Shown here piece by piece: positions 1 to 5,541 of a stretch of 7,105 bases of DNA. Below the pieces are notes generated by a model, which was given only the letters and a program-made list of their open reading frames with translations, did no database searches and had not been told where the DNA came from. The position numbers and the translations under genes are program-made. Within the stretch, counting starts at the first letter, position 1. The number at the start of each line of letters is the position of its first letter. Location: NCBI GenBank assembly GCA_900554345.1, contig USHH01000115.1, positions 1-7,105 on the forward strand, given 5' to 3'. This DNA is from an uncultured Bacteroidales bacterium. Its GTDB lineage: Bacteria > Bacteroidota > Bacteroidia > Bacteroidales > Muribaculaceae.

Positions 1-50
1 CAGCTCGTTGAAAGGAGATCAAGTGCGGGACATCCGTCCCCGCCGGCGAG

Positions 51-1049
51 GTGTTCGTGGACGGCAGCGGCGTAGGCGAGGTGGGGGCTGTGGTGCTCAA
101 CGACCGGAAGCTGCTGGCCGAGGACGGCATGGTGGTCTATGTGGCCGACGGCGTGCGCCTCGAGAAACCCCTCCAGCTCGTCAGCATCCTTGAGAACGGC
201 ACTCCCCTGATGGCGGTGCGGCGCCTGCTCATCGTGATGGGGCGCGACTCGGAGGCGAAGCTCCTGACCTGCGACCATACCCAGAACCCCGACGTCGACT
301 ACCTCTCGCTCCAGACGGTGGAGATCATAGCCGGCGCCGGCTCGCGCCTCGACTATTACGACCTCGAGGAGTCGACGGAGAAGACGCGCCGCCTGTGCAG
401 CGTGTATCTCGAGCAGCACGAGGGGAGCGAGGTGCTCCTTGACGGCATGACGCTCTACAACGGCACCACCCGCAATGAGTATTACTGCTCGCATCGCGGC
501 GCGGGCGGCCGTCTGCGCCTGCTCGGGATGGGCGTGGGCGACGGCCGGCGCCGCATGGAGACCTACTCCCATGTGGGCCACGAAGTGGCCGAATGCCACA
601 CCGACGAGCTCTTCAAGTATGTGGTCGACGACGACGCGGCCGCCTCTTTCGAGGGTATGATATATGTGGCGCCTGGAGCCGTGAAGACGGAGGCCTACCA
701 GAGCAACCGCAACATCGTGGGCTCCGACACGGCGCGTATGTACTCCCGCCCGCAGCTGGAGATCTACAACGACGACGTGAAGTGCAGCCACGGCTCGGCG
801 GTGGGACGCCTCGACGCCATGCAGCTCTTCTACATGCGCACGCGCGGTCTCCCGGAGGCCACGGCCAAGCTCCTGCTCAAGCAGGCGTTCATGGCCGACG
901 TGATAGAGGGCGTGAGGCTCAAGCCGCTGCGGGAGCGGCTCCACATCATGATGGAGCGGCGCTTCAGCGGCGTCAGGCCCGAGTGCTCGAGCTGTCAGGG
1001 TTACGGATGCGGAGAATCAGACACTGATACCGATACAGAGACATTATAA
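51..1049 (+). CDS. sufD: Fe-S cluster assembly scaffold protein SufD, N-terminally incomplete
   Basis: SufD is a beta-helix protein of the cytoplasmic SufBCD scaffold that assembles Fe-S clusters. The visible 332 residues hold the beta-helix core and the family signature QLEIYNDDVKCSHG near residues 235-248. Cys245 and His247 match the Cys358/His360 pair of E. coli SufD. The C-terminal helices follow (FYMRTRG, then LLLKQAF). Family members run about 420-450 residues, so roughly 110 N-terminal residues are absent. The frame is open upstream only to a TGA at 9-11. GTG at 51 is the first usual start codon after it but has no clear ribosome binding site, and coding-like sequence seems to continue above it. 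The true start therefore probably lies outside the window, with a frameshift near 9-20, or the gene is truncated. The tail carries a Cys cluster (CSSCQGYGC, residues 312-320) and a TDTDTDTE end. The stop overlaps sufS by one base. Family certain, start uncertain. Confidence 0.9.
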   Translation: MFVDGSGVGEVGAVVLNDRKLLAEDGMVVYVADGVRLEKPLQLVSILENGTPLMAVRRLLIVMGRDSEAKLLTCDHTQNPDVDYLSLQTVEIIAGAGSRLDYYDLEESTEKTRRLCSVYLEQHEGSEVLLDGMTLYNGTTRNEYYCSHRGAGGRLRLLGMGVGDGRRRMETYSHVGHEVAECHTDELFKYVVDDDAAASFEGMIYVAPGAVKTEAYQSNRNIVGSDTARMYSRPQLEIYNDDVKCSHGSAVGRLDAMQLFYMRTRGLPEATAKLLLKQAFMADVIEGVRLKPLRERLHIMMERRFSGVRPECSSCQGYGCGESDTDTDTETL

Positions 1050-2263
1050 TGATGGATGTAGCTAAGATAAGGGAGAGGTTTCCCATTCTCAACCGCGAGG
1101 TGGGAGGCAAAAAGCTGGTGTATCTCGACAATACGGCCACCTCGCAGACCCCCCACCGGGTGGTGGCCGACATAATGCAGCTCTACGAGAACACCAAGGC
1201 CAATGTGCACCGCGGCGTCCACACCCTCTCCCAGGAGGCCACAGAGCTTCAGGAGAAGACGCGGCGCCACGTGAGGGACTTCATCAACGCCGCCTCCGAG
1301 GAGGAGGTGATATTCACACGCGGCACCACGGAGGCCATCAATCTCGTGGCCGCCTCGTATGGCGACCGCTTCCACGACGGCGACGAGATCATCCTCTCTG
1401 TGATGGAGCATCATGCCAACATTGTGCCCTGGCAGCTGCTCCAGCGCCACAAGGACATTAAGCTCCGCGTGGTGGACATCGACAGCCGCGGGATGCTTGA
1501 CCTCGACCAATACCGCAGCTATTTCAACGAGCGCACGGTGATGGCGGCGTTCTGCCACGTGAGCAATGTGCTCGGCACAGTCAATCCGGTGAAGGAGATG
1601 ATAGCGGAGGCCCACAGCCACGGCGTGCCGGTGCTGGTCGACGGAGCCCAGGCGTCGCCCCACCTGAAGATCGACGTGCGCGACCTCGACTGCGATTTCT
1701 ACGCCTTCTCGTCGCATAAGATGTATGGCCCCACCGGGGTCGGTGTGCTCTACGGACGCCGCAGGCTCCTGGAGTCGATGCCACCCTACCAGGGCGGCGG
1801 CGAGATGATAAAGCACGTCAGCTTCAGCCACACCACTTTCGCCGACCTCCCCTTCAAGTTCGAGGCCGGCACCCCCGACTTCATCGACATCGCGGCTTTC
1901 GACAAGGCCCTCGACTTCATCGAGGAGACGGGGCTCGAGAAGATAGAGGCTCACGAGCGCGAGCTCCTCGACTACACCACACCCCGGCTGCTTGAGATTC
2001 CGGGCATCACAGTCTACGGCACGGCGCCCGACAAGAGCGCTGTGATCTCGTTTCTTGCCGACGGCATCCATCCATACGATGTGGGGATGCTGCTCGACAA
2101 GCTCGGAGTGGCGGTGCGCACGGGCCATCACTGCGCGATGCCGCTCATGGAGCGCCTCGGCATCGCAGGCACCGTGAGGGCCTCATACGCCGTCTACAAT
2201 ACCTTCGAGGAGGCCGACGCCTTCATCGCCGCCCTCAGGAAGGCCCTCTCCATCCTCCGCTGA
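1049..2263 (+). CDS. sufS: Cysteine desulfurase SufS (class V aminotransferase, PLP-dependent)
   Basis: This enzyme removes sulfur from L-cysteine as an enzyme-bound persulfide, leaving alanine, and feeds it to the SufBCD scaffold in the cytoplasm. The 404-residue length is normal for the family. All catalytic landmarks are present: His121/122 in MEHHANIVPWQ (stacks on PLP), Asp198 and Gln201 in VDGAQ, the PLP Schiff-base lysine Lys224 in SSHKMYGPTG, the persulfide cysteine Cys362 in RTGHHCAMP, and Arg357 and Arg377 for substrate carboxylate binding. Numbering runs two behind E. coli SufS. The RTGHHC form and short active-site loop mark a group II SufS rather than IscS/NifS. ATG at 1049 shares its A with the sufD stop (TAATG), which suggests translational coupling; a second Met codon at 1052 is an equally possible start. 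No Shine-Dalgarno sequence is seen. No sufE or sufU sulfur acceptor lies downstream in the window. Confidence 0.97.
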   Translation: MMDVAKIRERFPILNREVGGKKLVYLDNTATSQTPHRVVADIMQLYENTKANVHRGVHTLSQEATELQEKTRRHVRDFINAASEEEVIFTRGTTEAINLVAASYGDRFHDGDEIILSVMEHHANIVPWQLLQRHKDIKLRVVDIDSRGMLDLDQYRSYFNERTVMAAFCHVSNVLGTVNPVKEMIAEAHSHGVPVLVDGAQASPHLKIDVRDLDCDFYAFSSHKMYGPTGVGVLYGRRRLLESMPPYQGGGEMIKHVSFSHTTFADLPFKFEAGTPDFIDIAAFDKALDFIEETGLEKIEAHERELLDYTTPRLLEIPGITVYGTAPDKSAVISFLADGIHPYDVGMLLDKLGVAVRTGHHCAMPLMERLGIAGTVRASYAVYNTFEEADAFIAALRKALSILR

Positions 2264-2293
2264 CCTTTCGATTAATAATCCAACTACCATATA

Positions 2294-2345
2294 GCAGGAT
2301 GCATGATTCATGACAAACCAGATGATTATGAATCATGCATCCTGC
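2294..2345. repeat. Perfect 18-bp inverted repeat with 16-nt loop after sufS
   Basis: The arms gcaggatgcatgattcat (2294-2311) and atgaatcatgcatcctgc (2328-2345) are exact reverse complements. An extra ATAT pairs outside them if one base is bulged. The loop is 2312-2327. The gap 2264-2369 between sufS and the unknown gene is otherwise featureless and AT-rich. The hairpin could stop or stabilise the suf transcript, but no T-run follows either arm, so it is not a standard intrinsic terminator. A small palindromic repeat element is an alternative. It marks the point where base composition changes. Confidence 0.85.
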
Positions 2346-2369
2346 ATATAACAAGTCTATTATCCCTCA

Positions 2370-3488
2370 ATGAAAATCTACGACGCATACGCCGATGTGA
2401 AGATACGGAGGCGATATAAAAAGCTGCTTTTAGCCGAAGGACTCACCATAGGCCAGGCAGACAAGTTATATACGCGTTTCGGCACCTATCTTTCACGCAT
2501 GCGTGGCGTAGGTTTCGATGTTATACTGAGCGCGTGCGAATCTGAAAGCGAGTTTCGGAAAGTGCTGCGAATCATTTTCGATGAGAAGTGGAAAGGGCAC
2601 ATGGAATATCATGAAGTGCCGTTACATTTCTACCGATACCTCAATTTCCTGCATGCACTCATGGCTCTTGAGCCCCTCAATGCCATCGAGGAACTGGATC
2701 CGATTTCGGAGCCGGAGTCGATCCCATTACGGAAACTATCTGAATATGAGCTGCCTTATGTCGATACCGAGGGTAGCCTTGGCATCATCATCAATCCCTG
2801 GCTTGTAACGCGCATCATGGAGTCAAAGAAGACCCTGGATGCCGGTGGTCTCATCGAGATATGCCGCACATTCTACGGTCCGTTGCTCTCCGGCATGACT
2901 GATGCGAGATGGAAAAAACTGATTGACAATCTCGGAGTAAAGAAGAGTGTACGTCAAAACAGCAACTTCGTGAGGAACATAGAGGTGACGGCGGAAGGCT
3001 TGACAGTGGTGCTTAATCCTTCAGATACGTTACATTACGTAGTAATGAGAATCGGAGTTGAGCAGATAAGAAAGTCCAACTTGAAACTCTACGGCGACAA
3101 GATCATCCATCAGCAACCACCCGCCAGTCAGGAAATGTCGTTTCGTCATATCGGCGATAAGCGGTTTCTCAACATAAAAGGCACTGGGCTCGATAAATAC
3201 AAGCTGATGGTAATCCTCAATTCGCAATACCGCCTCGGGCTTGAGTTACGTATGGTCAATAAGCCTGTGTCGCGTGCTGAAAGCGCCAGACTTTTACAGC
3301 AACTACTCGGCAAGTCAGGGAGCGATGCTGACTCCTTGGAAGAGCTTCAGGATCAGGAGCCAGAGCAACCTGTTGGTCAAGCGCAAAGCAAGACAGAGCC
3401 TGAAACGCAGTCTGAGTCTCCCTTATGGAATGCCGACAGTCTCTTTGGCATGATGACTGATGAGGAATGGTCTATTCTTAGTGAATAG
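2370..3488 (+). CDS. Hypothetical protein, 372 aa, with acidic low-complexity C-terminal linker
   Basis: I do not recognise this protein. It reads as a genuine gene: it is long, the frame is uninterrupted, the residue mix is normal, and no competing frame is comparable. Residues 1-105 are basic then helical (KIRRRYKKLLLAEGL, later FYRYLNFLHALMAL). Their spacing faintly recalls the SAM-like helical domain at the N-terminus of tyrosine recombinases, but no catalytic recombinase domain or R-H-R-Y set follows. Residues 125-300 look like mixed alpha/beta. Residues 315-350 are rich in E, Q, S and P, a likely disordered linker. The last 20 residues (WNADSLF and DEEWSIL among them) form a short acidic, aromatic tail that could be a docking peptide. 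There is no signal peptide or membrane segment, so it is probably cytoplasmic. The start has no Shine-Dalgarno sequence. Base composition is AT-richer than in sufS or lgt, which suggests acquisition. Its 3' end overlaps the convergent remnant at 3478. Confidence 0.82.
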   Translation: MKIYDAYADVKIRRRYKKLLLAEGLTIGQADKLYTRFGTYLSRMRGVGFDVILSACESESEFRKVLRIIFDEKWKGHMEYHEVPLHFYRYLNFLHALMALEPLNAIEELDPISEPESIPLRKLSEYELPYVDTEGSLGIIINPWLVTRIMESKKTLDAGGLIEICRTFYGPLLSGMTDARWKKLIDNLGVKKSVRQNSNFVRNIEVTAEGLTVVLNPSDTLHYVVMRIGVEQIRKSNLKLYGDKIIHQQPPASQEMSFRHIGDKRFLNIKGTGLDKYKLMVILNSQYRLGLELRMVNKPVSRAESARLLQQLLGKSGSDADSLEELQDQEPEQPVGQAQSKTEPETQSESPLWNADSLFGMMTDEEWSILSE

Positions 3489-3712
3489 CCCGATTCATAT
3501 TATTTTGGAGCCAGACGTCTGGCGATTTCAGTTCCACATCCACCAGGTTGCCTCCGGTCAGCTTTGATACGGCCTTAATACTGAGACTTCTGATTGACGT
3601 CTCCCTGGACAGCTCTTGAATCCCTTATGAACCGTTCCTGGAAACCCATCCAGTCGATGTAGGGAATGCCGAGCGCCTCCTCCAGCTTCATTGCCATATC
3701 GGGAAATCTCAT
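3478..3712 (-). pseudogene. Small gene remnant broken by an apparent one-base insertion
   Basis: On the minus strand, ATG at 3712 opens about 30 sensible residues (MAMKLEEALGIPYIDW, then FQERFIR). The frame then degrades and stops at 3575. The neighbouring frame reads sensibly from about 3621 to a TAA at 3478-3480 (IQELSRETSIRSLSIKAV, KLTGGNLVDVELKSPDVW). Dropping one base from the GGG run (CCC at 3622-3624 on the + strand) joins both halves into a coherent 77-residue protein, predicted mostly helical at first with a short beta part near VDVELKSPDVW. I do not recognise the family. It could be a decayed gene, a sequencing error in an intact gene, or, less likely, a programmed shift. Its 3' end overlaps the last codons of the 372-aa gene on the other strand. 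It lies upstream of higB and is transcribed away from it. Confidence 0.5.
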
Positions 3713-3713
3713 G

Positions 3714-3730
3714 TTATTTCGCCGAAATAA
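3714..3730. promoter_or_regulatory. Palindrome TTATTTCG-C-CGAAATAA, possible operator
   Basis: Perfect 8-bp arms (3714-3721 and 3723-3730) sit around a single central base, immediately before the ATG at 3712 of the minus-strand remnant and about 75 bp before higB. The position would suit an operator for the remnant's own promoter or for the divergent region. Function is inferred from symmetry and place only. Confidence 0.4.
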
Positions 3731-3761
3731 TTTTAGAGGCAAAATAATCACAGTCAAATCT

Positions 3762-3791
3762 TTTGTATATCAAAATTTGTTAGTAACTTTG
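3762..3791 (+). promoter_or_regulatory. Bacteroidetes-type promoter of higBA
   Basis: TTTG at 3762-3765 (-33 element) and TAACTTTG at 3784-3791 (-7 element, an exact match to TAnnTTTG) are separated by 18 bp, close to the usual spacing for the Bacteroidetes primary sigma factor. Transcription should begin around 3796-3800, leaving a leader of only some 6-10 nt before the higB ATG at 3806. An inverted repeat TTTTG-N5-CAAAA (3761-3775) overlaps the -33 element and is a candidate site for autorepression by HigA; that part is inference. Confidence 0.75.
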
Positions 3792-3805
3792 CAAGAAGAT
3801 AAGTT

Positions 3806-4105
3806 ATGCACATAATCTCACATAGAAAAATCAAAGAGTTCTATGAATTGCCCGGCAACGGAGATTCGAGAATAGCGTTGGAACGATGGTACGACATCGC
3901 CCAGCAAGCCCAATGGCATAATCTGTCGGAGATTCGAGAGGATTTCCCGGCTACCGACTATGTAGGCAATCAGCATTATGTCTTCAATATCAGAGGCAAT
4001 AATTACCGATTGGTCGTAGTGATAAAATTCACGATAGGCAGAATCTTCATCCGTTTCGTCGGGACTCACAGTGAATACGATAAAATTGATTGTTCAACCA
4101 TCTAA
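3806..4105 (+). CDS. higB: HigB-family type II toxin (RelE-like mRNA interferase)
   Basis: Toxins of this family cleave mRNA, typically in association with the ribosome, when their antitoxin is lost. The 99-residue length is typical. The family pattern is clear: RWYDIAQQAQW (27-37), YVFNIRGNNYRLVV (58-71) and the C-terminal FVGTHSEYDKID (84-95). These are the hallmarks of the HigB_toxin domain found in many gut Bacteroidales. Conserved Arg, His and Tyr residues in the last two motifs are the likely functional ones. Toxin-first order, with higA starting 10 bp after the stop, is the usual hig arrangement. The gene directly follows a strong Bacteroidetes promoter, has no Shine-Dalgarno sequence and has an AT-rich leader. 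It appears intact. Family confident; activity not testable from sequence. Confidence 0.92.
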   Translation: MHIISHRKIKEFYELPGNGDSRIALERWYDIAQQAQWHNLSEIREDFPATDYVGNQHYVFNIRGNNYRLVVVIKFTIGRIFIRFVGTHSEYDKIDCSTI

Positions 4106-4115
4106 GTATAACAAT

Positions 4116-4475
4116 ATGGATATTTCAAAACAGCAATATGAGTATGCGCTCAACCGCATTGAGGAACTCTTGCCGCTTGTTACTGACGAAACTCCGGCAA
4201 GCGATAAGAACGCCATTGAGCTGACCATTGTCTCAGATGTGGTTGAAGCATACGAGAAGCTCCACTACCCGATTGCAAAACCGACCGTCGGTGAGCTTAT
4301 CAGCCTTTCAATAGAGGAGAAAGGCATGACGCAGAAACAGCTTGCCAAAGAGCTTGGCGTGAGTCCGTCAAGAGTAAGCGACTACATTTCCGGTCGTGCT
4401 GAGCCTACATTACGAATAGCCCGTGCAATCTGCCTTATTCTCGGCATCGCACCCGCCGCCATGCTTGGTATCTGA
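4116..4475 (+). CDS. higA: HigA-family antitoxin, XRE-type helix-turn-helix
   Basis: HigA binds and neutralises HigB and usually represses the shared promoter. The 119-residue form starting at ATG 4116 fits the family, whose N-terminal helical region (MDISKQQYEYALNRIEELLP, then VVEAYEKLHYPI) contacts or supports toxin binding. The XRE helix-turn-helix follows at about residues 57-112: KGMTQKQLAKELGVSPSRVSDYISGR, with recognition helix around SPSRVSDYI. The frame is open back to an ATG at 4071, but that would overlap the toxin gene and add residues unlike the family, so 4116 is preferred. It is cotranscribed with higB from the promoter at 3762. A probable terminator lies 25 bp after the stop. 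Confidence 0.93.
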   Translation: MDISKQQYEYALNRIEELLPLVTDETPASDKNAIELTIVSDVVEAYEKLHYPIAKPTVGELISLSIEEKGMTQKQLAKELGVSPSRVSDYISGRAEPTLRIARAICLILGIAPAAMLGI

Positions 4476-4500
4476 ACGATACCCGATACAGTCATAGAGG

Positions 4501-4533
4501 GCCATTCCATTGATTTGGAGTGGCACTTATTTT
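4501..4533 (+). terminator. Probable intrinsic terminator of higBA
   Basis: Arms gccattcca (4501-4509) and tggagtggc (4516-4524) form a nine-pair stem with one G-U pair and a 6-nt loop, followed by acttatttt. The T-tract is imperfect. The hairpin lies between the convergent higA and lgt genes. Confidence 0.6.
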
Positions 4534-4582
4534 CCCGGTGAACATCATTGGGGTTGTGTCCGTTATAAAAACTGCGAAGCGC

Positions 4583-5437
4583 TCAACTCTTCCGCGTGGC
4601 GGATTCCTCCGCATAGCGGTCGGGGAACTTGAAATGCTGCCTCGGATGAGTCAGAGCCCACACCACGAGGAAGACTCCCAGAAGGATGAACGGGATACTG
4701 AGCATCTGCCCCAGATTCATGCCGTACTTCTCGATCATGGCGTATTCCGAAGCCACCTGAACGTTCTTCACGTATTCTATGAGGAACCTCGGCAGGAAGA
4801 TGCCTATGAAGAAGACTCCCGTGATGAGCCAGGGACGCTCCTCGGCGTTCTTCTTCCAGTACATCCACATCAGCAGCCCGAAGAGGGCGAAATAGCAGAG
4901 CGCCTCGTAGATCTGTGTGGGATGGGAAGCCACCGTGTCGCCGTTGCGCACAAACACGAAGCCCCAGGGGAGCGTTGTCTCGCCGCCGTAGATCTCGCTG
5001 TTCATCAGATTGCCCAGACGTATGAGGCCGCCCACCAGGGCGATGGCGACCACCAGCTTGTCGAAGGTCCACGACGCCGGCTTCTTGGCCACGATCCAGG
5101 AGAAGAGAAACACAGCGATGATATTGGCAATAGTGCCCCCGTGGGAGGCGAGGCCGCCGTTCCAGATCTGGAGGATCTCGGCTGGATGCTGCGAATAGTA
5201 GTCCCATTCGTAGAAGAACACGTGGCCGAGACGGGCGCCCACGATGGTGGCCACCATGACGTAGGTGAGCAGGATGCCGAGCCAGCGCTCCGGAGCGCCC
5301 TCGTGGCGAAACATCCTGGCCACTATCCAGTAGCCGATGATGAAACCCACTGCGAATGCCAGGCCATACCATCTCACCGAGATGGGCCCGAGGCTGAAAA
5401 ACACCGGATCGGCGTTCCAGTAAATGAAATCGAGCAT
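4583..5437 (-). CDS. lgt: Prolipoprotein diacylglyceryl transferase Lgt
   Basis: Lgt moves diacylglyceryl from phosphatidylglycerol to the lipobox cysteine of prolipoproteins, the first lipoprotein maturation step, within the inner membrane. The 284-residue protein shows the family order: PISVRWYGLAFAVGFIIGYW (18-37) with the first membrane helices, GARLGHVFFYEW (67-78), GGLASHGG (94-101) with the conserved His99, GLIRLGNLMNSEIYG (137-151, matching the GRIGNFINGE signature with its essential Arg at 140), HPTQIYEAL (172-180), and Arg217 in LPRFLIEY. About seven hydrophobic helices are visible. ATG at 5437 is chosen because MLDFIYWNADPVFFSLGPISVRWYGL is the normal N-terminus; the open frame to 5485 runs into the ackA terminator hairpin. 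No Shine-Dalgarno sequence. It is on the same strand as ackA but separated by a strong hairpin, so probably separately transcribed. Its end is convergent with higA. Confidence 0.96.
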   Translation of the reverse strand: MLDFIYWNADPVFFSLGPISVRWYGLAFAVGFIIGYWIVARMFRHEGAPERWLGILLTYVMVATIVGARLGHVFFYEWDYYSQHPAEILQIWNGGLASHGGTIANIIAVFLFSWIVAKKPASWTFDKLVVAIALVGGLIRLGNLMNSEIYGGETTLPWGFVFVRNGDTVASHPTQIYEALCYFALFGLLMWMYWKKNAEERPWLITGVFFIGIFLPRFLIEYVKNVQVASEYAMIEKYGMNLGQMLSIPFILLGVFLVVWALTHPRQHFKFPDRYAEESATRKS

Positions 5438-5483
5438 AGTAGATATTATTGCTGTGTTTGAAATGTAGGGTTGAATAAAAGGC

Positions 5484-5529
5484 ATTGCGGGAAAGCCGCG
5501 GGCCTCGAGGCCCGGGCTCTTCCCGCAAT
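5484..5529 (-). terminator. Large GC-rich hairpin, likely ackA terminator
   Basis: The 22-nt arms 5484-5505 and 5508-5529 pair over 21 bp with one single-base bulge on each side. Outer pairs are attgcgggaa/ttcccgcaat, the middle agcc/ggct, and the inner cgggcct/aggcccg closes on two central bases. On the minus strand the stem begins 12 bp after the ackA stop and is followed by gccttttatt, a short T-tract. This fits intrinsic termination of ackA before lgt. Confidence 0.8.
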
Positions 5530-5541
5530 TGTGTTTCAGGA

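Noticed and set aside
1001..2131. 376-codon open frame on the minus strand across sufS
   Set aside because: It lies antisense to a certain gene in GC-rich DNA, where stops are rare. Its sequence is a His/Val/Leu-rich mirror of sufS codons with no recognisable domain.
3510..3523. 14-bp palindrome gccagacgtctggc
   Set aside because: It falls within the codons for SPDVW of the minus-strand remnant and has no T-run, so chance is the simpler explanation.
4071..4115. Upstream start for HigA at 4071
   Set aside because: It overlaps the end of higB and adds 15 atypical residues; 4116 gives the usual 10-bp gap and family length.
4565..4582. lgt terminator from gcgcttcgcagttttt on the minus strand
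   Set aside because: The stem is only about three base pairs; the T-tract alone is not enough.
4520..5461. 313-codon open frame on the plus strand across lgt
   Set aside because: Antisense shadow of lgt: H/E/D-rich without hydrophobic or catalytic pattern, while lgt itself shows all its family motifs.
5438..5485. Sixteen-residue upstream extension of Lgt from ATG 5485
   Set aside because: It would start inside the ackA terminator hairpin and adds residues not found in the family; ATG 5437 gives the normal N-terminus.
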